Both the position numbers and the translations under genes were made by a program. The notes beneath the pieces are model-generated. The model saw nothing but the letters and a program-made list of their open reading frames with translations, did not search any database and had not been told where the DNA came from. Shown in pieces: positions 36,575 through 44,730 of a DNA stretch of 64,000 bases. Source of the DNA: Psychrobacillus psychrodurans (lineage in GTDB: Bacteria; Bacillota; Bacilli; Bacillales_A; Planococcaceae). Each line of letters starts with the position of its first letter. The stretch's first letter is position 1. The stretch spans positions 1-64,000 of the forward strand of contig FOUN01000005.1 of assembly GCA_900114885.1 (NCBI GenBank), written 5' to 3'.

Positions 36575-37749
36575 AGCAATTTACCTGCCTTCTGTGGATT
36601 TGAGATGAATATGAGAAATGACAATGAGCCTAACAATAGTGCTATAAGAACTAAGAAGCTTAATCCATCAAATAGTTGAATAAATAGACCACCTAAGAAA
36701 GGTCCCGACAAACTTCCTAAACTAAAAAATATTCCGCACAATAGATTACCTGTTGGTAATAATTCTTTTGGTGTTAAATCGGTCATATACGAAATACCAA
36801 GTGAAAATGTTGAACCTACAAATATACCTGCTATAAAAAACAAACTTCCTACTACTAGAGCGGAGGTTTCGAACATACTAGCTACCCCAAAGGTCAATGC
36901 ACCACATGCTAGTACTAATATAAGCACTTTTCTTCTACCGATACGGTCACTTAATACTCCTAACGGTAGCTGTGAAACGACACCGCCTATAGAGAAGGCT
37001 GCAAGTATAAAAGATAGATCTTTAATTTCCAAGGCATTTCGAAGTCCATACACAGGATAAATTGCGTTTAAAGAGGATTCTAAAAAGCCATAGCTAAAAG
37101 GGGGTATAAATGCTATCCAAGCAACTGCAAGTGCTGCTCCAAAGCGTTTCCATGTCCCTGATAACGAGGCACTATCAGTAAAAACTTCTGGCTTCTCATT
37201 TTTAATGAAGAACACAAGGACCCAAGCGCATAAACAAAGAATACTCGAAATAATGAATGGTAAACCTTCAAAAATTTCGACCAGCTGCACGAATAGAGGT
37301 CCTACCGCAAAACCAATTCCAAACGATAATCCATAAATAGCTATATTTCTACCTAATCGATGTTGTGGGGAAAAGCTAGTAATCCAAGTCTGCGTAGAAA
37401 AATGAAGTGCATGATCACCAATTCCGATCAATAACCGCAAAACAAACCAAAACGCTACACTTTTCCACAAAGGGAATAGCATTAAGGAGACAATAACAAG
37501 AAGCCCACCGATAATAATAATCGGCTTATAGCCAAATTTTCGCAATGGAGGTTCCATAAACGGAGAAATTAATAATGTACCTATGTATAATCCAGTAGCG
37601 CTCAACCCGTTTAAGGTGGCACTAATCCCGTCTTGTTCAAAAATAACAGATATTAAAGGTAGCAACATTCCTTGTGAAAAACCAGATATGGAAACAATAA
37701 TGACTAAAATTCTGAAACGTTTTTTTTCTTCTACTGTAAATTCATGCAT
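36571..37749 (-). CDS. MFS transporter
   Basis: A 392-residue, 12-helix major facilitator protein. The motif-A loop between helices 2 and 3 is represented by MEPPLRKFGYKP, and the cytoplasmic middle loop by LSDRIGRRKVL. It resembles drug/sugar efflux MFS proteins, but no substrate can be given. A leader of about 265 nt carries small open frames and a terminator, so expression is probably controlled by attenuation. The ATG follows AAAGAGG. The chemoreceptor gene overlaps its end by 4 bp. Confidence 0.9.
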   Translation of the reverse strand: MHEFTVEEKKRFRILVIIVSISGFSQGMLLPLISVIFEQDGISATLNGLSATGLYIGTLLISPFMEPPLRKFGYKPIIIIGGLLVIVSLMLFPLWKSVAFWFVLRLLIGIGDHALHFSTQTWITSFSPQHRLGRNIAIYGLSFGIGFAVGPLFVQLVEIFEGLPFIISSILCLCAWVLVFFIKNEKPEVFTDSASLSGTWKRFGAALAVAWIAFIPPFSYGFLESSLNAIYPVYGLRNALEIKDLSFILAAFSIGGVVSQLPLGVLSDRIGRRKVLILVLACGALTFGVASMFETSALVVGSLFFIAGIFVGSTFSLGISYMTDLTPKELLPTGNLLCGIFFSLGSLSGPFLGGLFIQLFDGLSFLVLIALLLGSLSFLIFISNPQKAGKLL

Positions 37750-37767
37750 AGTAATACCTCTTTTTAT

Positions 37768-37798
37768 CTAAACTAATTATCTAATAGCATTAGTTTAG
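37768..37798. promoter_or_regulatory. Perfect inverted repeat before the MFS gene
   Basis: CTAAACTAAT (37768-37777) and ATTAGTTTAG (37789-37798) are exact inverse copies with an 11-bp centre, between the leader terminator and the MFS ribosome site. It may be an operator or an mRNA hairpin near the start. Confidence 0.6.
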
Positions 37799-37836
37799 CA
37801 GAGAATAGGTCTTGTTAATATAAATATTTACACAAC

Positions 37837-37879
37837 AAAAGGCTCAGCCGGTATCTTTTTTAAGATAGTGGACTGAGCC
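37837..37879 (-). terminator. Leader terminator upstream of the MFS gene
   Basis: On the minus strand GGCTCAG pairs with CTGAGCC and an inner TATCTT pairs with AAGATA; TTTTGTT follows. It lies about 90 bp inside the 5' leader of the MFS-chemoreceptor operon, before the gene, so it must be bypassed for expression. Confidence 0.85.
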
Positions 37880-37880
37880 G

Positions 37881-37913
37881 TTACATATAACTACTATTCA
37901 CTTGTATATTCAT
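37881..37913 (-). CDS. Possible 10-residue leader peptide
   Basis: ATG AAT ATA CAA GTG AAT AGT AGT TAT ATG TAA on the minus strand (MNIQVNSSYM). The stop codon ends one base before the leader terminator, so a ribosome reaching it would cover the 5' arm. Its start overlaps the TGA of a preceding frame (37910-37945) that lacks a standard start codon but lies behind a strong AGAAGGAGG (37956-37964). Translation is not proven. Confidence 0.35.
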   Translation of the reverse strand: MNIQVNSSYM

Positions 37914-37969
37914 AACTGCATTTTCGGCTTGTTTGCCGGTGAAATGTCTAAACACCCTCCTTCTACTGA

Positions 37970-37990
37970 TTAGAATGGTCGACTATTCAC
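37970..37990 (-). CDS. Possible 6-residue leader peptide
   Basis: GTG AAT AGT CGA CCA TTC TAA on the minus strand (MNSRPF), five bases after GGGAGG (37996-38001). The codons GTG AAT AGT recur in phase in the second leader frame. Typical of ribosome-mediated attenuators, but far too short for statistical support. Confidence 0.35.
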   Translation of the reverse strand: MNSRPF

Positions 37991-38020
37991 TACGGCCTCC
38001 CTTCTATGTATCTTAAAGAT

Positions 38021-38049
38021 AATTTATCATATAAACAGAATATTGTAAA
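38021..38049 (-). promoter_or_regulatory. Promoter of the MFS-chemoreceptor operon
   Basis: Minus-strand TTTACA (38049-38044), 17-bp spacer, TAAATT (38026-38021). Transcription should start near 38014, giving a 265-nt leader. Confidence 0.65.
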
Positions 38050-38144
38050 GATTGTAAATACACAAATCATTAAATTAACTCTTTAGACCTATCTTTTCTT
38101 TGAAAATTCCTTTATCCTATACATATAAAGTGAGGTGTTTTTCT

Positions 38145-38330
38145 GTGGGTAATCATATTTCAAATCCAGAACAACAAGTATCCTATTTAAAAGATCGACT
38201 ACAAATGTTTTTAGAAGTATTAGACACAATCGAGCCCGAGACAACTGAACTTGAAGATATAGACCGTCTAATCCAAATGATGGATGACCTTGAATTAAAA
38301 ATGGAGCAGTTTAAAAACACAAAAGAATAA
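38145..38330 (+). CDS. SE1561 family protein
   Basis: A 61-residue acidic helical protein matching the small uncharacterised SE1561 family of Bacillales: PEQQVSYLKDRLQMFLEVLD, then DIDRLIQMMDDLELKMEQF. The GTG at 38145 is chosen because GTGAGGTG lies 7 bases before it and the family begins here; a longer upstream extension has no ribosome site. Probably a short coiled coil. Function unknown. Confidence 0.85.
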   Translation: MGNHISNPEQQVSYLKDRLQMFLEVLDTIEPETTELEDIDRLIQMMDDLELKMEQFKNTKE

Positions 38331-38333
38331 TCG

Positions 38334-38367
38334 AAAAGATCGGAATGACTTCATTCCGATCTTTTTT
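38334..38367 (+). terminator. Terminator after the SE1561 gene
   Basis: AAAGATCGGAATGA pairs with TCATTCCGATCTTT followed by further T residues. Confidence 0.92.
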
Positions 38368-38370
38368 GTT

Positions 38371-38700
38371 TTTGGCGGATGACCACTGCGCTTGGGCGCA
38401 TACTCCAGCTCCTCGGGCACTCGATGGATTCGCCGGCGGATGACTGCCATTCTAGAGAGTATAACCACTACGCTCGGGCGCATACTACAGTTCCCTCGGG
38501 CGCTCGACGGATTCGCGGGCGGATGACTGCCATTCTCGAGCGAATAACCACAACGCTCGGGCGCATACTCCTGTTCCTCGGGCGCTCGATGGATTCGCGG
38601 GCGGATGACTGCCATTCTCGAGCGGATAACCACAACGCTCGGGCGCTACTACAGTTCCTCCGGCGTTCGATGGGTCCGTGCGTGGATGACTACGCTTCTC
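38371..38700. repeat. ~82-bp GC-rich tandem repeat
   Basis: About four units, with GGATGAC recurring at 38377, 38438, 38521, 38603 and 38684 (spacings 61, 83, 82, 81). Units share GGATGACTGCCATTCTCGAG, then ACGCTCGGGCGCATACT and CGCTCGATGGATTCGCGGGC. G+C is far above the flanks. Open frames on both strands are by-products of the repeat. The rest of 38331-38854 holds only the fumarase upstream region. Confidence 0.85.
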
Positions 38701-38854
38701 ATGTGGATGGATGAATGAATTTTCCGGTGTCGCATCTACCACAAAAGCGTATTCTCAAGTATTTATTCCCCCGACAACTCTTTTTTTCATCCTAATAAAA
38801 TAGTATACTTGTAATGTTTGTTACCTATATACATATCAAAGGAGCGTTTGCATC

Positions 38855-40384
38855 ATGCAATTGGAGCAATTAGAGAAAAGTATTTATGATTTGATTACCG
38901 AAACTTCTACAAATTTACCGAAAGATGTTCGTCGTGCGATCAAAAAGGCAAAAGCAGCAGAAAATGCTGGAACACGTGCTGCGATGAGTCTGGATACGAT
39001 TACAAATAATATTCAAATGGCCGATGATAATGTTTCTCCTATTTGCCAAGATACTGGTTTACCAACTTTCAAGATTAAAACACCTATTGGCGTTAACCAA
39101 ATAGAAATTAAAGCTGCTATTAAGCGCGCTATAGCTACAGCTACTAAAGATGCAAAGCTTCGTCCTAATGCAGTTGACTCTTTAACTGGTGCGAACAGTG
39201 GAGATAACTTAGGAGACGGGCTCCCTGTTGTAAAGTTTGAGCAGTGGGAAAAAGACTATATCGAAATGAAACTAATTTTAAAAGGTGGCGGCTGTGAAAA
39301 CAAAAATATTCAATATAGCCTACCAACTGAATTAGAAGGTTTAGGTCGTGCTGGGCGTGACTTAGACGGGATTCGCAAATGTATTCTACATTCTGTTTAT
39401 CAGGCCCAAGGACAAGGCTGTTCTGCTGGATTCATCGGGGTTGGAATCGGTGGTGACCGTTCTTCTGGTTATGATTTAGCAAAAGAACAATTATTCCGTC
39501 ATGTGGAAGATACTAATCCAAATCCTGATCTAGCAAAATTAGAGCAATATATAGTTGAAAAAGCTAACACATTAGGTATTGGTACAATGGGCTTCGGTGG
39601 TGAAGCGACTTTACTAGGCTGTAAAGTTGGCGTCATGCACCGTATCCCTGCTAGCTTCTATGTTTCTGTTGCTTACAATTGTTGGGCGTACCGTCGTATG
39701 GCGATTAATATTAACCCAACAACTGGTGAAATTATCGAATGGCATTACCAAGATGGAGAGAAAATTGAGTTCAAGGACCAATCCTCAGAAGAAGCTCCAA
39801 AAAAAATAGTGGAATTACAAGCTCCTATTTCAGAAGAACAAATTCGTGAACTACAGGTTGGGGATGTCGTATCGATAACTGGTCGTATGTATACTGGCCG
39901 TGACGCAATACACCACCACTTGATGAGCCATGATGCACCAGTTGACCTAAATGGACAAATTATTTATCACTGTGGTCCAGTTATGCAAAAAGATGATGCT
40001 GGTGATTGGCATGTACGTGCTGCAGGTCCAACTACGTCAATACGTGAAGAGCCTTACCAAGGTGATATTATGAAAAAATTCGGCATCCGTGCAGTTATCG
40101 GAAAAGGTGGAATGGGTCCAAAAACACTTGCTGCTCTTTCCGAACATGGCGGAGTTTATTTAAATGCAATTGGCGGCGCTGCTCAGTATTATGCAGATTG
40201 TATTAAAGGTGTAGATGGTGTGGATCTGATGGAATTTGGAATCCCTGAAGCAATGTGGCATCTTCGTGTTGAGAAATTCACAGCAGTTGTAACAATGGAC
40301 TCTCATGGAAATAGCTTACATGCTGACGTGGACAAGTCTTCATTAGAAAAGCTTTCTGCCTATAAAGAAAAAGTTTTTAGCTAA
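38855..40384 (+). CDS. fumA: Fumarate hydratase, class I (iron-sulphur)
   Basis: A 509-residue class I fumarase with fused alpha and beta domains. It interconverts fumarate and malate in the TCA cycle, using an oxygen-sensitive [4Fe-4S] cluster. Cluster cysteines are expected in SPICQDTGLPTF, GQGCSAGFIGVG and GCKVGVMHR. The C-terminal domain shows GRMYTGRDAIHHHLM and the catalytic GKGGMGPKTL region. AAAGGAGCG precedes the ATG. Single-gene unit with its own terminator. Most Bacillus rely on class II fumarase, so this may be an additional isozyme. Confidence 0.94.
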   Translation: MQLEQLEKSIYDLITETSTNLPKDVRRAIKKAKAAENAGTRAAMSLDTITNNIQMADDNVSPICQDTGLPTFKIKTPIGVNQIEIKAAIKRAIATATKDAKLRPNAVDSLTGANSGDNLGDGLPVVKFEQWEKDYIEMKLILKGGGCENKNIQYSLPTELEGLGRAGRDLDGIRKCILHSVYQAQGQGCSAGFIGVGIGGDRSSGYDLAKEQLFRHVEDTNPNPDLAKLEQYIVEKANTLGIGTMGFGGEATLLGCKVGVMHRIPASFYVSVAYNCWAYRRMAININPTTGEIIEWHYQDGEKIEFKDQSSEEAPKKIVELQAPISEEQIRELQVGDVVSITGRMYTGRDAIHHHLMSHDAPVDLNGQIIYHCGPVMQKDDAGDWHVRAAGPTTSIREEPYQGDIMKKFGIRAVIGKGGMGPKTLAALSEHGGVYLNAIGGAAQYYADCIKGVDGVDLMEFGIPEAMWHLRVEKFTAVVTMDSHGNSLHADVDKSSLEKLSAYKEKVFS

Positions 40385-40502
40385 TGTGATTCAGTTAATT
40401 TCATAAGTACTTATGAAATTAAAACAAAATATTAAATAACAAATTTTAATCAATTGTATTGTCTAAAGTAAAATATTGTTAAAACAAAATAGCATTAGCA
40501 CT

Positions 40503-40546
40503 AAGCCTCCCTGACTAAAAAATACAAGTCAAGGAGGCTTTGTTAT
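40503..40546 (+). terminator. Terminator after fumA
   Basis: AAGCCTCCCTGACT pairs with AGTCAAGGAGGCTT, followed by TTGTT, about 120 bp past the stop. Confidence 0.82.
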
Positions 40547-40630
40547 TCTTGCGAAAAGTGTTTTCTTGTTTCTGCATCAATGCGCTCGCTTCGAACTAAT
40601 ATTAAGCTTTTTTAAAGTTAATTCAATCTG

Positions 40631-40667
40631 TTGACTTATAAAAACCTCTAGATTATAATAATTATAA
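40631..40667 (+). promoter_or_regulatory. pfeT promoter with perfect Per box
   Basis: TTGACT (40631-40636), 17 bp, TATAAT (40654-40659). The 15-bp TTATAATAATTATAA at 40653-40667 matches the PerR consensus TTATAATNATTATAA at every specified position and overlaps the -10, so PerR binding would block transcription. The 40385-40630 spacer otherwise holds only the fumA terminator. Confidence 0.9.
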
Positions 40668-40766
40668 ATTAGTAATGAATATAAAGTGGGTTTCCTATTC
40701 GGAAGTCCATTTTCTTCATTTATAAGGACTATTAATATTGAAATTCATTATCAAGGAGGTTTTTAT

Positions 40767-42677
40767 ATGACAACGATAACTAATAAAAAATCTAACCCAC
40801 TATTTCTTTCGAATTTAATGTCTCATGTGGAATTGGTAGCAGCTCTTTTTTCTGGGGTACTGATCCTTATAGCATGGCTATTAAGTAACGCACAGCAAGA
40901 AACAGCATCGATCATTTTCTATTTACTAGCATTTGTAATAGGTGGGTATGCAAAAGCCAAAGAAGGTTTAGTAGAAACATTTAAAGAAAAAGAGTTAAAT
41001 GTAGAGTTGCTGATGATACTAGCAGCAATAGGCTCTTCTATCATCGGCTATTGGACAGAAGGAGCAATCCTAATTTTTATATTTGCAGTAAGTGGTGCTC
41101 TTGAAACGTACACAATGAATAAAAGCAAAAAGGAAATTTCATCCCTCATGGAACTTCAGCCTGAAGAGGCATTACGATTAAATAATGATGGCACTACTTC
41201 ACGAATCTCGGTGAGCGAGTTAGTTGTAGGTAATCAACTTATTGTAAAACCCGGTGAACGAATCCCCGCAGATGGGAAAATCGTAAGTGGCAATACTGCA
41301 ATTGATGAATCCGCAATTAGTGGTGAATCTATTCCTGTAACTAAACAGTTACATGATGAACTATTCGCTGGAACAGTTAATATGAGCGGTGCTATTACGA
41401 TGGAAATGACAAAGGAAAATGAGGACTCACTTTTCCAAAAGATCATTAATCTTGTGCAAACAGCTCAGGATGAAAAATCTCCTGCTCAACAGTTTATTGA
41501 ACGCTTTGAAAGTACCTACGTGAAAATTGTTTTAATTTCAGTAGCATTCATGCTTTTCCTTCCTCACTTTTTACTTGATTGGGACTGGAACACAACATTT
41601 TACCGAGCGATGGTTTTATTGGTAGTGGCTTCACCTTGTGCTCTCGTAGCATCTATTATGCCAGCCACTTTAGCAGCAATTTCGAACGGTGCTAAAGTTG
41701 GTATATTATTCAAAGGCGGAGTACATCTGGAAAACATCAGTGAAATGAATGCAATTGCATTGGATAAAACTGGTACTCTAACTACCGGTAAGCCAGTCGT
41801 TACAGACTTCTTAGTACGACCAGATTTAGATAGAATGTCAACCTTAACAACACTAGCAACTATCGAGGGACAATCCAATCACCCTCTAGCCATAGCAATT
41901 ACAGCTTTTGCAAAAATTGAAGGTGTAGGATCTGTTCCACTAATCCATATTGAAGATAAACCTGGATTTGGAATACAAGCTACAATTGACGGAGAATCAG
42001 TATTAGTAGGAAAACCTGATTTTGTTAATAAAAACGATGCCTTTACCTTTCAAAACGGAATTGCTTCTACCCTTACAGAAGAAGGGAAAACTGTCATCTT
42101 CATGCGAGATGGAAAAGGAATTGCTGCTGTTGCTGCCTTAAAAGACACAGTCAGAGAGGAAACAAAAATCGCGATTAAGCAGCTCCAAACACTAGGAATT
42201 AAAACAGTGATGCTTACAGGTGACAATAACAAAACGGCAAGTGTTATCGCAAAAGAAGCTGGAATTGATCAATATATTGCCGAGTGTCTACCAGAAACTA
42301 AAGTGAAGCATATGAAAGCGTTACTTAAGGAACATGGCTTTGTTGGAATGGTTGGAGATGGTATCAATGATGCTCCTGCACTTGCAACAGCAACAACAGG
42401 ATTTGCCATGGGAGAAGGAACAGATGTTGCACTAGAAACTGCAGATATCGTTCTTATGAAAAATGATCTGTCTAAAATTGCATATGCAGTGAAAATGTCA
42501 CGTAAAATGCGTCGAATCGTTAAGCAGAATATCATTTTTTCAATAACTATAATCGCACTTTTAATCGTCTCGAATTTCCTTCAAGTAGTAGACCTGCCGT
42601 TAGGGGTAATAGGTCATGAAGGCAGTACAATATTAGTCATATTAAATGGATTGCGAATGCTCAATAGGAATATTTAA
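40767..42677 (+). CDS. pfeT: P1B-4 type metal-exporting ATPase (PfeT/ZosA type)
   Basis: A 636-residue P-type ATPase lacking N-terminal metal-binding domains. Membrane metal site Ser-Pro-Cys is at 289-291 (VVASPCALV) and HEGST is near 617, the pair defining the P1B-4 subgroup. SGES (about 185-188) is the actuator motif and DKTGTLT (Asp333) the phosphorylation site. B. subtilis PfeT (formerly YkvW/ZosA, same length) exports Fe(II) under PerR control, and a perfect Per box lies in this promoter. The ATG at 40767 follows AAGGAGG; longer frames have no ribosome site. Zinc or cobalt transport cannot be excluded. Confidence 0.93.
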   Translation: MTTITNKKSNPLFLSNLMSHVELVAALFSGVLILIAWLLSNAQQETASIIFYLLAFVIGGYAKAKEGLVETFKEKELNVELLMILAAIGSSIIGYWTEGAILIFIFAVSGALETYTMNKSKKEISSLMELQPEEALRLNNDGTTSRISVSELVVGNQLIVKPGERIPADGKIVSGNTAIDESAISGESIPVTKQLHDELFAGTVNMSGAITMEMTKENEDSLFQKIINLVQTAQDEKSPAQQFIERFESTYVKIVLISVAFMLFLPHFLLDWDWNTTFYRAMVLLVVASPCALVASIMPATLAAISNGAKVGILFKGGVHLENISEMNAIALDKTGTLTTGKPVVTDFLVRPDLDRMSTLTTLATIEGQSNHPLAIAITAFAKIEGVGSVPLIHIEDKPGFGIQATIDGESVLVGKPDFVNKNDAFTFQNGIASTLTEEGKTVIFMRDGKGIAAVAALKDTVREETKIAIKQLQTLGIKTVMLTGDNNKTASVIAKEAGIDQYIAECLPETKVKHMKALLKEHGFVGMVGDGINDAPALATATTGFAMGEGTDVALETADIVLMKNDLSKIAYAVKMSRKMRRIVKQNIIFSITIIALLIVSNFLQVVDLPLGVIGHEGSTILVILNGLRMLNRNI

Positions 42678-42780
42678 GAGAATTAAAAACAGCAGATCTT
42701 TGTAGGTTAAAACCTGTTCCGATCGTTTCCGAAGTGCTTTAGACCGCCGTTTTGCTATAGTATTACCTAGTGAATTTGTA

Positions 42781-42852
42781 GTGAGTATTGTTTGTGACAG
42801 CTGTCACAAACAATACTCACTTTTTCGGTAATCTTATGGCGGTTGCCTGTCC
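42781..42852 (+). repeat. Palindromic terminator repeat, copy 2
   Basis: A perfect 18+4+18 palindrome (42781-42820, arms ending TTTGTGAC and GTCACAAA) followed by five T residues and, 22 bp later, TTGCCTGTCC (42843-42852). It probably also terminates pfeT, about 100 bp upstream. Confidence 0.8.
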
Positions 42853-43139
42853 CTAGCTCTTCTACAATAATTAGAAACAGGTTAGTGCGTTTTTGGATAA
42901 CTAGAGAAAAGATACTTTCCTATTCATAGGTAAGCGCCAGAAGATACAATTTCTGTTGCTACTTCGCTTCTTTAGTATGTAAACACTCCCTATTTTTCTT
43001 TATTTCCACTAGTAGAATAAAATTGTCTGCTTTCCTCTATCATCGAAAAATAGTATTTCTATTTCATCAGCGATTACCAATCATTTTATCCCTATATTTG
43101 CTTTGACTAATATTATCATCTAAGCCATATGCTTCTCCA

Positions 43140-43265
43140 AATCTTCTAGTGGAGTACTACCCGCCGTTTGATTAGATTGTAAGGTGGATACTCCAGCGGG
43201 ACAGCGAGAAAGTCTCGAGACTCCGCATGAACTGACCCCCTGGAACGGAAATCACAGTATTATTT
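43140..43265. repeat. Remnant of the interspersed GC-rich repeat
   Basis: Shares with the 25.9-kb element the ACTCCAGCGGGAC core and the end TGGAACGGAAATCACAGTATTATT. The 42678-43348 spacer otherwise has the palindromic repeat and no gene I can support. Confidence 0.6.
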
Positions 43266-43333
43266 TCTCTCATGCTCCATGAGCCCTGTATTCACTGGAC
43301 TTTTTTATATACCTTGTTAATCTTTAAACAAAA

Positions 43334-43366
43334 ACAGAAGGACGTCGGTTAGACGCGTCCTTCTGT
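43334..43366 (-). terminator. Terminator at the end of yfkH
   Basis: On the minus strand ACAGAAGGACG pairs with CGTCCTTCTGT, then TTTTTG. The 5' arm lies inside the last codons of yfkH. Confidence 0.85.
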
Positions 43367-44320
43367 TTCCTTTTTTTCTAAAGCTATTTTACGTTCCTGC
43401 ATAACTGCATTTATCTGACCACCAACCAACAAAATGATGCCAGAAATATATAACCATAACATTAATACAATAATCCCTCCGATACTTCCATACGTAGAAG
43501 AATAGTTAGAGAAATTACTAACATAGAACGAGAATCCTAATGATACGATAATCCAACCAAATGCTGCAAAAGCAGCTCCTGGTAATACACTTCTTAGGAA
43601 TAATTTTGTATTTGGAACTATCCAGTACAATGCAATTAATACCACAAACATAATTAAGGGACTAATCGTCCATCTTAAATTATTCCAAAGCTTTACAAAG
43701 CTTTCTTCAAAACCAAAGTATGAAAATAGAATTGTACCAATTTGTTGACCGAATACCGGTAATACTAGCGCTACTATAAATAACATAATCATTAATAACG
43801 TAAATACGATAGATAATAGTCTGACGATGAAAAAGGGTCTTGTTTCTTCAAGTGCATATGAACGGTTTAAAGATTTTACAATTGCATTCATCCCATTTGA
43901 AGCAGACCAAATCGTACCAATAATCCCGATAGATAGTAACCCACCGTTCCTACTCACCAAAACTTCAGTCAATGTTTCCTCAATAAGAATATATACTTCC
44001 TGTGGTGCATAGTTTTCTAAGAGACGAAAGACTTGTGCCTCGTCTAAGTTTAAGTACGGCAATAAGGTTATTATAAAAATTAATAATGGAAATAGGGATA
44101 ATAGGAAGAAATAGGCTAATTGTGCTGCAAAGCCTGCAATATCCGTTTTCTGAATATGTAGTATTAAATGCTTTATGTAACCAGACCATGTAGTAAGATC
44201 ATGATGCACTTCTTCCTTCTTTTTCTTCTTTTTTATATTTAGAAATTTTAACTTCTCGAACCAGCTGGGGCTTGAGGATGAAGTTTTTTTATTATCTTTT
44301 TTCTCATGAATATCTTTCAC
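43349..44320 (-). CDS. yfkH: YihY/BrkB family inner membrane protein
   Basis: A 323-residue membrane protein of UPF0761 (once mis-annotated RNase BN). The first 45 residues are highly charged and lysine-rich; six helices follow, with AAQLAYFFLLSLFPLLIFI, then IWSASNGMNAIVKSLNRSY and YGSIGGIIVLMLWLYISGIILLVGGQINAV as family blocks. Function unknown; transport of small solutes has been proposed for relatives. It follows a YtxH-like gene by 26 bp on the same strand, and YfkI-like DUF1128 lies 2 kb away, echoing the B. subtilis yfkH-yfkI neighbourhood. Confidence 0.9.
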   Translation of the reverse strand: MKDIHEKKDNKKTSSSSPSWFEKLKFLNIKKKKKKEEVHHDLTTWSGYIKHLILHIQKTDIAGFAAQLAYFFLLSLFPLLIFIITLLPYLNLDEAQVFRLLENYAPQEVYILIEETLTEVLVSRNGGLLSIGIIGTIWSASNGMNAIVKSLNRSYALEETRPFFIVRLLSIVFTLLMIMLFIVALVLPVFGQQIGTILFSYFGFEESFVKLWNNLRWTISPLIMFVVLIALYWIVPNTKLFLRSVLPGAAFAAFGWIIVSLGFSFYVSNFSNYSSTYGSIGGIIVLMLWLYISGIILLVGGQINAVMQERKIALEKKETEGRV

Positions 44321-44346
44321 TCCATCCTCTCCTTTCTGTGCAATGA

Positions 44347-44730
44347 TTACTTTTTTGGTTCAAAAATACCTTTTTCTTCCTTTTCTGGAACTACAATTGA
44401 TTTGTACTCCTCTTTTGATTGAGAAAATGCATCTTTCGTATCTGTTAATAATGTTTTAACCTGAGGGGTGATTTCCTTTGCCTCGTTCACTTTTTCAGTT
44501 AAATACATTGCATCTGATGAAAACTGATCATAGACCGATTTCCATTTTGTTATTTGATGTTCGATATTTGTTTTTAATTCTTCCCTATTTTTACTGTAAT
44601 ATTGAATTTCATTTCGAATGTATCTTGTTTTGTTCATAACTGAATCTCTTGTTTTTCTGTCAAGCATTGTTAGAGCTCCACCAACAACTGCACCACATAT
44701 AATACCTTTTAAAAATTTATTTTCACTCAT
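44347..44730 (-). CDS. YtxH-like small membrane-anchored protein
   Basis: A 127-residue protein with a short glycine/alanine-rich hydrophobic helix near the N-terminus (FLKGIICGAVVGGALTML) followed by a long charged coiled coil, as in the YtxH family of stress-linked proteins. The ATG at 44730 follows TTGGAGG; an upstream in-frame ATG has no site. Probably in an operon with yfkH. Function unknown. Confidence 0.75.
   Translation of the reverse strand: MSENKFLKGIICGAVVGGALTMLDRKTRDSVMNKTRYIRNEIQYYSKNREELKTNIEHQITKWKSVYDQFSSDAMYLTEKVNEAKEITPQVKTLLTDTKDAFSQSKEEYKSIVVPEKEEKGIFEPKK

Noticed and set aside
34823-37749. Prophage or genomic island around the MFS-chemoreceptor genes
   Set aside because: No integrase, tRNA, phage structural gene or change in base composition is visible.
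38295-38742. Several overlapping frames of 85-112 codons on both strands
   Set aside because: They arise from the GC-rich tandem repeat, lack ribosome sites and have arginine/proline-rich products typical of non-coding repeats.
40686-40766. 27-residue N-terminal extension of the P-type ATPase
   Set aside because: The ATG at 40767 has a perfect AAGGAGG site; the extension would begin almost at the transcription start and lacks a ribosome site.
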